Assembly (NCBI GenBank): GCA_036346275.1
Contig: CM070722.1
Coordinates: forward strand, 59,557,524-59,621,523
DNA: 64,000 bases
Reading direction: 5' to 3'
Origin: Otatea glauca
Taxonomy: Eukaryota > Streptophyta > Magnoliopsida > Poales > Poaceae
Both the position numbers and the translations under genes were made by a program. Below the pieces are notes generated by a model. It saw only the letters and a list, made by a program, of their open reading frames with translations. It was not told the origin of the DNA and made no database searches. Numbering within the stretch: position 1 is the stretch's first letter; each line of letters starts with the position of its first letter. Below are positions 11,490 through 22,096 of this stretch, piece by piece.

Positions 11490-12330
11490 TCAACACATGA
11501 TCATAACACTATGTAAAACACATTTGCACATGTTAATCACATACTCCAAAGAATCTCATTAAGCACAACTTATTTGCAAAACACATTTGCCAATAAACCA
11601 AGAACTTATGAGATCAATCCTCTTAGCCATGTGATGATTAACACATGATCAAGTCAATTTGCAAAACACATTTGCAAACCCTATTCACATGCTCTAGGAC
11701 CGAAACCCATAATCTCAAGTTCATTTGCAAAACACATTTGCAAATAACAACTCCAACTTATTTGCAAAACACATTCGCAAATAAACCACGAACCTATAAG
11801 ATCAATCCTCTTAGCCATGTAAGGATCAACACATGATCCCGACACTTTGCAAAACACATTTGCAAATGCCAACACATTCTCTAGGATCGAACCTCATAAC
11901 TTCCAGCTTATCTGCAAAACTCATTTGCAAATAACAAGCCAACACTTTGCAAAAACACATTTTGCAACTAAACCAAGCTTAGCCTTGTGATGATCAACAC
12001 ATGACCCAATCACAAGCTAAAACACCAAAGCATGAGCTCTCTATTTGCAACACATGCAAATCTCTAGCACCATACAAACAGCCAATCAAACTCAAGTGCA
12101 TGAGCTCTCTCCTTTTGCAATACATGCAAAACTTAGCTCCAAGCACAAACCAAATCAAATAAGATTCAATTAAGATGCAAGTATGAGCACCCTTATTTGC
12201 AACACATGCAAATACTTAGCTCATACAAAATCCAATGCACAAGCTTCACCCATTTGCAACACATGCCAAATGGTTAGCTTCATGCAAACACCAAACAAGA
12301 GAGTGAGCTAGAGTGAACCGGATTAAGTTC
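11490..12330. repeat. Irregular array of CACATTTGCAAA and CAACACATG motifs
   Basis: The motif TTGCAAAACACATTTGCAAA recurs roughly every 50-80 bp (about 11574, 11656, 11727, 11761, 11849, 11912, 11948). It then gives way to TTTGCAACACATGCAAA variants (about 12052, 12115, 12197, 12254). CAACACATGATGA recurs between and beyond, to about 12900. Spacing is irregular, so this is not a simple satellite. Confidence 0.75.
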
Positions 12331-13516
12331 ATCAACACATGATGAAGCTCAAGCTAAAAGACTCAACCCCTCTTAATAGTACGGCAACCTAACTAGCAAC
12401 CCGGTCTCCCATCCAAACACCGAGACCGGTAAAAGACTAGGAACACATCTTTAGCCCTAGCTAGTTATACCTTTGCCTCTAGCGATCCACTTGGAGCTTT
12501 TATGATTTCCAATCATCTTCTTTCCAGGATCACATCTTCTTCTTCTTGGTCATCAACACATGATGAACCTTCTAGCTCTTCTCTTTACTTCGGGATCACC
12601 TCTTGAAGCTCATCAACACATGATGACTTCTTCTTCTTCCCGATTCTTCATTATCTTGGACTCAACCTACTTCACAACTCGTAGAAGATTGTTAGTCCAA
12701 CAAATACGGTTGTCTCAATCATCACCGCACTCCATTAACACATAATGGATGCCTCCAAGATCGATGTGCACAACCCAAATCAATTTGAATGATTAATTGT
12801 TGTCTTGAGTACTTTGATGCAACTAATGTTTCATTATACTCAAGAACTTTTCGCTTGTCTTTAATCAATAAGGAACACCATCAACACATGATGAAATATC
12901 CTTTTATTGATTGAAAGACAATCGAACTCAATCTAAATTTCATTTAAATTAATATGAGTATATATATAACTACACAAGTTTCATATACTCAAATGATTGT
13001 TTCAAAGTCTTGATCCTTTATATGTTATTTAGCAATAAGACATGGATCAATACTTTTGAAACAACAAGTTAAATTATAAACTCCCCCTAGATGTGTGCAT
13101 TCATGTAATATATGAATTAGGAACATAATGCACATATTTGGACTAAAGCAACGGAAGAGTTCATACTTTAACTTGAATTCTAAGTATGCATATAGATAAT
13201 TGAATTGAATACAAGTGCATACCTTAGGTTTTCCATTTTCCATCCAAATATGAGACTAATAAGAATAAGGCTCAATTAAACATGTTAGTCTCATAATGAT
13301 TAGATTTGTCATTAAACAATGATTAAACATTAATATTAAACCAATCACCAAAACTAATGGAGCTTGAACTTACACCCTCGCTATACAAGTATGTGTACGA
13401 GTGGGCCCTTAGCATGCATCCAGGCCATAAAGGTTACACATAGGGGTGGTAGGTTCTAGGTATCTGTCATGTACGTAGTGTGCTGCTAAGGGCGTCAACC
13501 CTTAAGGGGGTGAGAG

Positions 13517-13759
13517 TGTAGCACCCCGACCCGTTAGTGTGGTGGCCCATGTGGAGTTATGATGATGGGATTAATCCCACATTGTTTGTCTAAAGTGAGA
13601 AGTAGTAGTATATAATGTCTGTTGGGTTCAAACGTAGCACATTTGAGTTAACCCTTTTACATGAAGTAAGGACAAAAGTGTAAACGATGTGTTATGTGTT
13701 CATGGGTCCACCCTAAGAGGGAGTTGGACTTTGAGCAAATTTTGAGTTAAGGTGTTACA
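13517..13759 (+). repeat. Right LTR
   Basis: Starts TGTAGCACCCC directly after a polypurine tract and ends GGTGTTACA. It is the better preserved of the LTR pair and is collinear with 9899-10149. Confidence 0.72.
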
Positions 13760-14299
13760 AGAACTTTTCATGTTCGACTCCGACTCAAAAAAAAACAAGA
13801 TATGATACGAAATTAGTGATATCTATTCGTATCCACTCTTATTGCACTCTAGATAGGAGGCACAACAGCTCTCCCTCCTGTACTTGAAACTACTAAGATA
13901 CCATTATGCGTGTAAGCCCTGCCTTCTCTAAAAATCATAGCAATGTTTATCTTTGCATTTTACTCTGAACACTTTTTTTTCTTTCGAAATGATCATTTGT
14001 TGGACAATGCCCAGTCCTTACTTGTGCCCCCTAAAGAAAAAGGGAGATTTGATGATTTTGTCTATTTTAGTTGGTTCAATCGATGATTTACCCTGTAATA
14101 TCTCATGATATACGAATCTACCATCAATGGTATAAGTAAATAAAGACAAATCATCGATTTTTCCAAAGAATAACTACGTTGGACCGACAAACCACAACAC
14201 TTGTTAATGGGCCAGCCTGACCCGACCCATTCACCCATCGCCCACAGCCGGCCTGCCTCCACGGGTGGATGCTAGTCCGTTCCGTGCCCGTTCGGAGTG

Positions 14300-14859
14300 G
14301 AATTTTTATTTTAAATAATACAATTTTTTATTCAAATTGCAAAAATATACTTCAATCTTAAAAAATTGCAAAAATATACCTCTGTCTGCGGTCAGTTCTA
14401 AAAAAACTTATAACTTTTTAATATGATGTCGGATAGAGATGAACTTTATATAAAAATTGTAGCTCTTGACGGGATCTATAACTTTTGTATACAAACTTTT
14501 TCAATTTGAATTTATTTAGATGGTCAAAAATGGGATAGAATGTTCAGATCTAAAAATCAGATCTGTTTTTAGATCTGAAACTTCTATCCCGTTTTTGGCT
14601 ATCTAAATGGATTCAAATGAAAAAAAAATTGTATATAAAAGTTGTAGATCCCGTCGAGAGCTTCAATTTTCATATAAAGTTCATCTCCATCCGACATCAT
14701 ATAAAAAAATTATGATTTTCTTTAGAAACTATCGCAAACAGGGGAAATATCACGCGCGCACCGACCGTGACAATAATATATTTTTGTAATTTTTTTTTTG
14801 AGATCGAAGTATATTTTTGTAATTTGAATAAAAAATTGCATTATTTAAAATAAAAATTC
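14300..14859. mobile_element. Mutator-like snapback MITE next to the Alba promoter
   Basis: Near-perfect inverted arms of about 250 bp: the left starts GAATTTTTATTTTAAATAAT and the right, reversed, starts the same way. Pairing continues through GCAAAAATATACTTC, ATGATGTCGGAT and AACTTTATAT, and ends around a short loop near 14550 with AGATCTGTTTTTAGATCT. Flanks are TTCGGAGTG (14291-14299) and TCCGGAGTG (14860-14868), a 9-bp TSD with one mismatch. It is non-coding. It ends about 100 bp before the TATA box of the Alba-domain gene. Confidence 0.88.
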
Positions 14860-14958
14860 TCCGGAGTGAGAGCCGCAAGCTGCAACTGCGCCGCGTCGGA
14901 CTCGGACTCGGGCTCGAGTTAACTTCAACTCCCTTCTATTCCTCCTCCGCTTCCTCCC

Positions 14959-14966
14959 ATATAAGC
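14959..14966 (+). promoter_or_regulatory. Probable TATA box of the Alba-domain gene
   Basis: CATATAAG lies about 205 bp upstream of the start codon, in a CT-rich plant-type leader context. A transcription start near 14990 would follow. An ATG at 14985 opens a 63-codon frame overlapping the real start; it would be a uORF only if transcription begins upstream of it. Confidence 0.55.
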
Positions 14967-15163
14967 CACCAAGGCACCAACCCAATGCGGCTTTCCCTTC
15001 TCGCCGCCGGATTTGCCTTCTCTGTTTTTCGCGTTCCGCTCCCCAGCTTCCGAGTATCCACTGCTCGTCCCGCGGGGCGGCTGTGGCGGCGGGTTGCCTC
15101 GGTTTTATTGTGGGCTAGGTTTTGGATTTTGCGTGGGTGGTGTGTTCGAGGGAGGAGGCGGAT

Positions 15164-17148
15164 ATGGAGGAGGTGACGGAGGGGGTCAACAACCTGGCCA
15201 TGACGGAGCCGTACAAGAAGAACCGGATCCAGGTCTCCAACACCAAGAAGCCGCTATTCTTCTACGTCAACCTCGCCAAGGTGAGGATCCTTTTTTTTTG
15301 CTGTCTGTGGTTGCTGTTTTGCTCTTAGATTTTTGCGGGGTTGTGTGGGTTCTTGAGCCAATAGCGTGTTCGGTTATTTTGACCGATTACTAGCGAAAAA
15401 AAGTATTTTTTTTCTTCTGTTGGTGCTTGGATCCGTTCTGGGTTTTGGTCTTAAACCCTAAAAAAGGTGCCTTTATTCTACTTGCTACTGCGCTATTTGT
15501 TTTTTTTTTGTGCCTTTATTCTATTTACTACTGCGCTATTTGTTTTTTTTTTAAGTTTTTGAGTTAGGATTTGATTTATGTTATATACACTGGAATTTGT
15601 GGTTTGCTTCTCTGTATGGTTTTGTTGGGGACGCCAAGGTGCATTAAGCTTTGTGGTGATTGTTTGGGCAATAACCTGAAGCTAATGTTGTTGTGATGAT
15701 TTGCAGAGGTACATGCAGCTGCATAACGAGGTGGAGCTCTCGGCCCTCGGCATGGGTAAGCTCTTCTGCCCCCTTAAGGACGATATCAGCTGTTGCTTTG
15801 GTACAAATAATTAATCATTGCTGTTGCGTTGCTGCAATGAAGCCGTTGTGCTCTTGTTAATTGCCTCGATCTTAGAACCGTTTATACGTCTACCTCGTGA
15901 TTTACATTAGTTTGATATTTGACCGCAACAGTCATCGATTGTTTGCAATGTCATGTTTGGTGACAGAATTTCCATGTTTGTTTGTTGGCATTCATGTCAA
16001 TTGTCCCATCTCATGGTCACATGGTAATTCCTTGTGTAAATTCCTTATGAAAGGTCAGCAGTAGGGTGTGCAATTTCTAGTTCTGTAATGTCTAATAAGT
16101 AATGACCGTAAACATGACTTCATGAAACTAACAAGATTGGGGCAGTGGTGTACCTTATGTGAATTATCTTACCAGTTGAGTCTTTAGATATTGGCTGTCT
16201 TTAATTTGACATCTGGGATGCCATATTATTATATTTGTATTCAAGTGCAAGTGCCAATTGCCTTGGCTAATTTTTTTAGCAAGTTTGTGTGCGTTGCTTT
16301 TTCAGCTGTGATTTTGTTTCTGCTCTTGTCAATCAGAATTCTGAGAAATTTATGTGGTCAAAGTTGCATTCATGTAACATCATAACACTGATTAATGACT
16401 CAGCTAACCATAACAAGTAGCGGTATTGGGCTAGTAGAAGTGGTGAGGTACCGAGGTAGATGAAAATTTCACATGCCTGGGTTTCTGCAAAATGCTTGGA
16501 AATTGAGAAAGTTGAATGGTTATACTCTCTTCATATTAATGGAAATCTGTTTTTCCATTATTCATAACACGGGAGGACATTGTTATGGATCTGGATGGAA
16601 AGCCTTTCATATACTTCAGAACGTTCCACTTGCTTGACCCCTGAGAATATGCACCTGATCAACTTCCTATGTTAAAATCCATTAATGATCTTATCGTCTG
16701 ATGTTTTTAAACTGTTGAATCTCTTGCTTATCCTTTCAGCGATTGCCACTGTGGTGACAGTTGCCGAAATTCTGAAAAATAATGGCCTAGCTGTTGAAAA
16801 GAGTAAGATTCCTGTTGCCTGATTTCTGTAATTCATCTTTGCTTTGTTTCTCTAATCATTCGATCAAAATGGTTTGCAGAGATCATGACATCCACCGTAG
16901 ATGTCAAAGACGATTCAAGGAGCCGACCTATGCAGAAGGCCAAGGTTAGATTTCTTCCCAATTCCCATGAGTGGCATGATGTAGCAGTGTTTCAGAATTA
17001 GTAGGACAACGTTTTTTGATTCTTTTACTGTCATCACGGCCAGATTGAAATAGTGCTGGGCAAGACGGAGAACTTTGATGAGCTGATGGCAGCTGCTGCG
17101 GAGGAGAGGGAAGCCGCGGCTGCCGCCGAGGGCGAGGAACAGACCTAA
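15164..17148 (+). CDS. Alba-domain DNA/RNA-binding protein
   Basis: Five exons, 15164-15280, 15707-15755, 16740-16802, 16880-16944 and 17044-17148, join in frame with GT/AG borders to give a 132-residue protein. The Alba fold covers about residues 20-110. It begins NRIQVSNTKKPLFFYVNLAK, continues in exon 2 with RYMQLHNEVELSALGMAIA, then VVTVAEILKNNGLAVEK, and finishes with the IEIVLGK strand. The C-terminus is an acidic, alanine-rich tail. Plant short-type Alba proteins bind RNA and DNA; members have been linked to RNA metabolism, stress responses and R-loop binding. This protein lacks the long RGG tail of the larger subfamily. The start ATG is chosen because exon 1 is open from it and the N-terminus matches the family. 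AATAAA at 17148-17153, overlapping the end of the stop codon, is unlikely to be the only poly(A) signal. A MITE flanks the promoter and a 1.4-kb element lies 170 bp past the stop. Confidence 0.93.
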
Positions 17149-17316
17149 ATAAACTATCTTAATTTAGCTGTTGTAGTTTACTCTAATACCCCTGCTGCTT
17201 GGTTTTGTGACCATCTCTTGGTCAGCAAGAGACAGATACTTGGTGTAATCAATCGAAGAGCTCTGCTTGTTTGATTCCTTTGGAGCTCTGCTTGTTTGAT
17301 TCGTTTGAATGGTAGC

Positions 17317-18743
17317 CATTCAAATTTCGTTTTCGGATGAAATCTCGCTGGTACTGAAATTCGAAATCTCGTTAAGATCTCAGAATTTCGGGTAAATCTC
17401 GAACGAAATTCAAAAACAAAAATTCAAATCCGGTTTTATTTTTACCGGGAAAAATGAAATTTTGGTCAAAATTTTGCCGAGATTTCGGTGAATTTGCACC
17501 GAGCGGAAAATGGTTTAAACAACATCGAAATTTTTTGTGGAGGTTCTTGACACATTAGTGATACTCTCATTAAAATTTCAGATAATTGTCAAATCTTAGG
17601 AATTTTTAAAAATTCAAACATTGGTAATGTCCTGATAAAACTCTGACCAACAAGTTTGAACCGAATGAAAAATAGAACAAACCATGTTAGAAAATTTTAA
17701 AAACATTTTAGCATAGTTATGATGCATCACTAATGTTCTCATAAAATTTTCAAATGATGATCAAGCATTATTAATGTTTAAAAATTCGAACAGTGCTACT
17801 ATCCTGATAAAAGCCTTACCGACAAATTTTAACCAAATGAAAAATGGTTCAAACCACGTTAGAAAATTTTGAAAATTTTTGTGAATGGTTCTGATGTATC
17901 ATTAATGTTTCTATAAAATTTTCATATGATGATCAAGCTTCAAAAAGTTCCAAAAAATCTAACAGTGCTACGTCCTGATAAAAGCCTGATGGTCAATACA
18001 TAGATTTGTTTTAGCAATCAAAATATGTTTTAAATTTTTGAAAATTTTACAGAAGGGTTATAAGGAAATGCTTAAGATATCATAAAAAATTTGAATCATG
18101 ATCACACTACAGTGAATTTATAAAATTATTACAAGGGCATTGTACTATTTATGTCTTTCTGTTTTTGATTTTTTGAAATATAACAAATAAAGTTCAATGC
18201 TTACATAGATTTGATTGAGCAAATAAAAAAACTTGATTTTTTTAAAATTTTATAGAATGGTACTGAGACAATTCTTAAGCTCTCATAAAAATTTTGAATC
18301 ATAATCACACTTGAGAAAATTTGTAAAATTTTGAAAAGGTTACTGTCCAAATTATTTTCATTCTGTTTTTGATTTTTTAAAGATAACAAATGAAGTTCAA
18401 TTATTTTGAAAAAATTTCTGTATGATCCTACGCTACAAAAGATCATACCATAAATTGTTTAGATCATGATAGTTTTTCTGCCGAAATTTTATAATGTCTC
18501 AAAAATTCGGTTTTTCAATAAATTTTCATGGAAGATGACTTTCTTAAGGGTCATCGGACCAAATCCGGCCCTAAAAAGTCAAAAACCAGCCAAAAAACCC
18601 GAGATTTGGCGAAATCTCGTTGAAATTTTCGAGATTTCTGTTGCAATTTTTTTTTATCCGACCGAGATTTTGGATCCCGTCCCCGACTGGAATCAGAAAT
18701 CTCGGTCGATATTTCTGAGATTTTGGCGGTTTTTTGAACATTG
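17317..18743. mobile_element. Large non-coding element rich in GAAATTTCGG-type motifs, copy 1
   Basis: Bounded by the 12-bp direct repeat TTGAATGGTAGC (17305-17316 and 18741-18752). The ends are weakly inverted (CATTCAAA versus CAATGTTCAAA). Both ends are crowded with variants of GAAATCTCG, CGAAATTTCGG and GAGATTTCGG. The middle is AT-rich with repeated phrases such as AAAATTTTCA, GATGATCAAG and CCTGATAAAA at intervals. No long open frame codes a known protein. It starts only about 170 bp downstream of the Alba stop codon, so it may interrupt or terminate that gene's 3-prime region. TSD length is compatible with hAT or Mutator-type insertion; the family is undetermined. Confidence 0.7.
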
Positions 18744-18752
18744 AATGGTAGC

Positions 18753-20177
18753 TTATGTTCATGGTATGTTGGTCCATTCACTTGATCTGTTACTTTTGAT
18801 TCTTGGTGTGCCAAGTTTATGCTGCGTGCAAAGATACAGTTTGTAGTCATTTTAGGGTTCACAACTCATGTCATGTGACAAATCGCGGAAAATTGTAGTG
18901 AAAATATACAATCGTTTTAGGGTTCACAACTCATGTAGTCATACACAATCGGTTTCTCTTAAGGGTACGGTCATTTTGAGGTTAACCTAAAATTAACAAA
19001 TTTAAAGATATTTTTTTTAAGATGTCATGTATCATTTTCTGTATCCATCTCCCCCTTCCCTCTTCACTACTCATTTCTCTCACCTCCTTTCTTTTCTCCT
19101 TAACACAAAATTTTAAAATTAGGACATTTAAACTTCAAAAAATTTAAATAGGAAATTTCAACTCAAAATTTAAAACTAAAAAAAATCAAAAAAAATTCAA
19201 ATCAAAAGTTTCAACTCGAAAAATTTCAACTTAGAAAGTTTTAGCATGAAAAGTTCTAAATCGAAAATTTTAAAATTGAAAGTTATAAAATAGAAAACTT
19301 TCGGCTCAAAAGCTTTTGGTTCAAAAAACTTTTGGTTCAAAAAGTTTATATTTAAAATTCAAGTCAAAAAAATTTCAAATCGAAAAGTTTCAACTCGAAA
19401 AAATATGAATAATTTTTTTTCAAATTAGAAGTTTCAAATCGAAAAGTTTTAGCTCCGAAAACTTTCAATTCAAATTAAAAAGTTTCTATTCAACAAACTT
19501 TCGGTTTGAAAATTTCACTTAAAAATCTTTCGAAATTGATTAAAAAATACTTATTTTCAAAAGCTTAAGAAGAAAATTTGAAATACAAAAACTATTTTGA
19601 GTTTTGAGGAGAAGGGAATAAGGAGGAAAGACGGATAAAAGAGATGTTACAATGTTACTTGTCACAGGAGAAAAAAAGGTCATACCACTTATCAAATGAA
19701 AGAGCCTTTAAAGAAAAAATATTGTCACTTGTTACAAATAGAGAACCTTAAATTAGCAATTCCATCGTAAAATCCATGTAAAGTGCGCACGGGCAACCAA
19801 ATAAGATTGGGTGATACTAGCAATCGAGCGTCTAATCACTGTTTATTTCGTCGGATGCGTCGTGTAACATTTTTTTTAACGTCTGCAATATTTTTTTTCA
19901 ACGCCTGCAACATTTTGTTTCGCGCGGACATTTCTAATTTTATCGAAGGAAAATGTTGCACGTTTAGAAAGAAAATATTTCACACGCAGAAAACTTTTTT
20001 TACAAAAGTCCGAAAAAAAATAGACGTCCAAACACACATCATTCCGAATAAGATTAGGTGTTCTTCGGAGGGAACAGGACTGTCCGAACTCCGAACCAAA
20101 CAAGAGGATAACAAAACTGCTTCCGCACTGGTCAGAATATCTAAACTAATAAAAGAAGGAGTTTACCCCACGCAGCC
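18753..20177. other. Intergenic DNA with an AT-rich degenerate repeat
   Basis: No gene seen. About 19120-19580 consists of an irregular repetition of TTTCAACTCGAAAA/TTTCAAATCGAAAAG-like words. About 19783-20150 has a plus-strand open frame of 143 codons beginning at a non-ATG codon, rich in F, K and N, with no recognisable domain; I do not call it. Confidence 0.5.
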
Positions 20178-20188
20178 GGTTCCACCCA

Positions 20189-22085
20189 GTGTTTTGGATT
20201 TCGGTTTCGGATAAAATACCGTTCATACCCGGAAAACGAAATTTCGGCGAAATTCGGTAATTTCGGACAAATCTCGTCCAGAAATTCAAATCCAAATTTT
20301 GAATCCGGTTTTTTTTCTACCGGGAAATGCCGAATTTCGGCGAGAATTGGCGAGATCTCGTAGAAATGGCGTAAATTTCGGCCAGATTGACAAGCCCAAA
20401 ATTGGTCCAAAAGATGGAGAAAAATTTCGAATTTTTTTGAAGAGTTCTGACGTATTATTAATGTTGTCATAAAATTTCAGATTTTTTGAATCATGTAAAT
20501 TTTTAAAATTGAAACATTGGTACTGTCGTAATGAAACGCCACGACAATTTTGAATGAATGAAAAATGGGACAAAGCATGTTATAAATATTTGAAATTTTA
20601 ATAGCATGATTCTGACATGTGAATAATGTTGTCATAAAATTTTCAGTAGTTACTAAAGCTCGAGGAATTTTTAAAATTGGGGAATTCGGTATACGTCGTG
20701 AAGTATGAAATTTCAAGACATTTTGACCGAAAATCAAGATTGAGAGTCACAATTGAAACAATTAATGTATATTGGCATGACAATTATTAAGAATGTAATA
20801 AAATCGATACACACAACAAGTCTTCACATATTTGCATATGACAACTAAATGAATGTATGTTTGCATCACATACCTATGAGTAGTAAAGCGCCTCAGTGCA
20901 AACTCCACCTCCGCGTTGTCGACAATGATCTCGTGGTACCTCCTCTCGTGTTGTTGCTTGTATTCCTCCCAGGTCATGTCTCGTGGTAGCCAGGCAGACT
21001 TCCAATGTTGGTAATGAGACTCCAAGGTACCAAGATAATCTTACATTTAAGGAAATGTGACAATGTTGTAAGATTTGGCAGCTCGTTAGGCCATCTCCAG
21101 CAGCGTTCCCTAAATCTGGATCCCTACATCCACATATCTGAAATTCCCTTATGGCAAAGTTATGGAGGGTGTAATTCAGTGATGTTTTAATTATGTACTA
21201 ACTTATATGTTATATATGTTGTAATAGGAATCTTTAAATGAAGAAGTTTATGACTCCGTGACCTACTAATCTTATTGTATATGGAAATCTTATTGTATAT
21301 TGAAATCTTATTCATATGACCTACATTGATCCTACTTGTGTTTTGAAAAGGTTTTATCAAAATATCACATTTAGGGAGTCAAGTTTGCTACATGTGCAAA
21401 TTTCGTCCTATTTCTTCTATATGTTTTCTTGAAAAGGTTCATCGAAAATATCTTATAACCGGTAGAATTAAATTTCTCATAATTCTACGGACCACCACTG
21501 AATTCTTTGTCCGTAAGTTTTTACTTCTACGGACTAGTTAGCGATATTAGTCAGTTCACGTCGGACTACTTACAAGTGGTCCGCGTGAACGAAGTTTATG
21601 GACCACTTCCAAGTGGTCCGTGTGGCGATGTTTATCCTATTTCGATTTTTATTTTTAAAACATAACAAATGATGTTAAAATATTTTCATAAATTTTATGT
21701 ATTATCCTACATATCTTATGATACTCCCATAAATTTTTCATAGCATGAAAATGCATTCTCAATTTTTAAAATTCGAGAGTGTTTCAGAAATGCCAAAAAG
21801 TCTAAAAATAAACTTTTGAAACATTATCATTGAAGATCACTTCCGAGAACTTATTGATATAATTCGGTCAGATCCGCCAAAAAATTCAAATTCCGGTTTA
21901 AAATTCCGAAATCTCGGTGGTTTTTGCCGAAATCTCGCCGAAAAAATAAAAAATCCGAAATATACTGTAGCAATTTCAAATTTTTTTCGGATTTTTACAT
22001 CCGACCGGTCTATGCAAATTCGCTGGGGTCCGAAATCCGAGATTTCGGCGAGATTTCGCCGAATTTCGGCGGTTTTTGTAACCTT
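20189..22085. mobile_element. Large non-coding element rich in GAAATTTCGG-type motifs, copy 2
   Basis: Flanked by the exact 11-bp direct repeat GGTTCCACCCA (20178-20188 and 22086-22096). It shares with copy 1 the terminal crowding of CGAAATTTCGGCG words, the AT-rich phrases AAAATTTCAG and TTGAATGAATGAAAAATGG, and a right terminus ending GGCGGTTTTTGTAACCTTG (compare GGCGGTTTTTTGAACATTG in copy 1). It is longer because of an extra segment around 20750-21630 that has no counterpart in copy 1. Confidence 0.7.
20863..21025 (-). pseudogene. Protein-like fragment inside the second large element
   Basis: A minus-strand frame reads HYQHWKSAWLPRDMTWEEYK and then HERRYHEIIVDNAEVEFALR with a well-mixed, non-low-complexity composition unlike its AT-rich surroundings. 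It lies in the segment of the element absent from copy 1. I do not recognise the family. It could be part of a transposon-encoded protein or a captured host fragment. No start codon context or flanking exons were found. Confidence 0.35.
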
Positions 22086-22096
22086 GGTTCCACCCA

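Larger units (their letters stand above)
9899..13759 (+). mobile_element. Non-coding LTR retroelement (TRIM/LARD-like)
   Basis: Two direct repeats of about 245 bp bound the element (9899-10149 and 13517-13759). The intact right copy has TGTAGCACC...GGTGTTACA termini. Just inside the left repeat, at 10152, is TGGTATTAGAGTAACCC, a close match to the initiator-Met tRNA primer site. Just before the right repeat is the purine-rich tract AAGGGGGTGAGAG (13504-13516). The 3.4-kb interior contains no gag, protease, reverse transcriptase or integrase, so it depends on proteins supplied elsewhere. The interior start (GGAGGGTGAATAGGCGG near 10196) resembles a motif common in grass repeats, so part of the interior may be a nested second element. 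Many left/right LTR differences are C-to-T or G-to-A transitions, suggesting old methylated DNA. Confidence 0.72.
9807..13852. mobile_element. Small hAT-like element, copy 2, split by an LTR element
   Basis: The left half (CTAGGGGTGCAAAC at 9807 through about 9898) and right half (CATGTTCGACTCCGACTC at 13769 to TTGCACTCTAG near 13852) together match copy 1 at 9545-9765. The 3.86-kb LTR element at 9899-13759 lies exactly in the break, so it inserted into this copy. Confidence 0.6.

Noticed and set aside
11490..12330. Possible CRISPR-like array
   Set aside because: Repeat words are short and irregularly spaced, they vary, and the DNA is plant nuclear; it is inside an LTR element.
14985..15393. 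Open frames overlapping Alba exon 1
   Set aside because: These are other-frame shadows of the leader and first exon. The frame from 15164 is supported by splice joins and family similarity.
19783..20214. 143-codon plus-strand frame
   Set aside because: Non-ATG start, F/K/N-rich composition from AT-rich DNA, and its end overlaps the boundary of a transposon.
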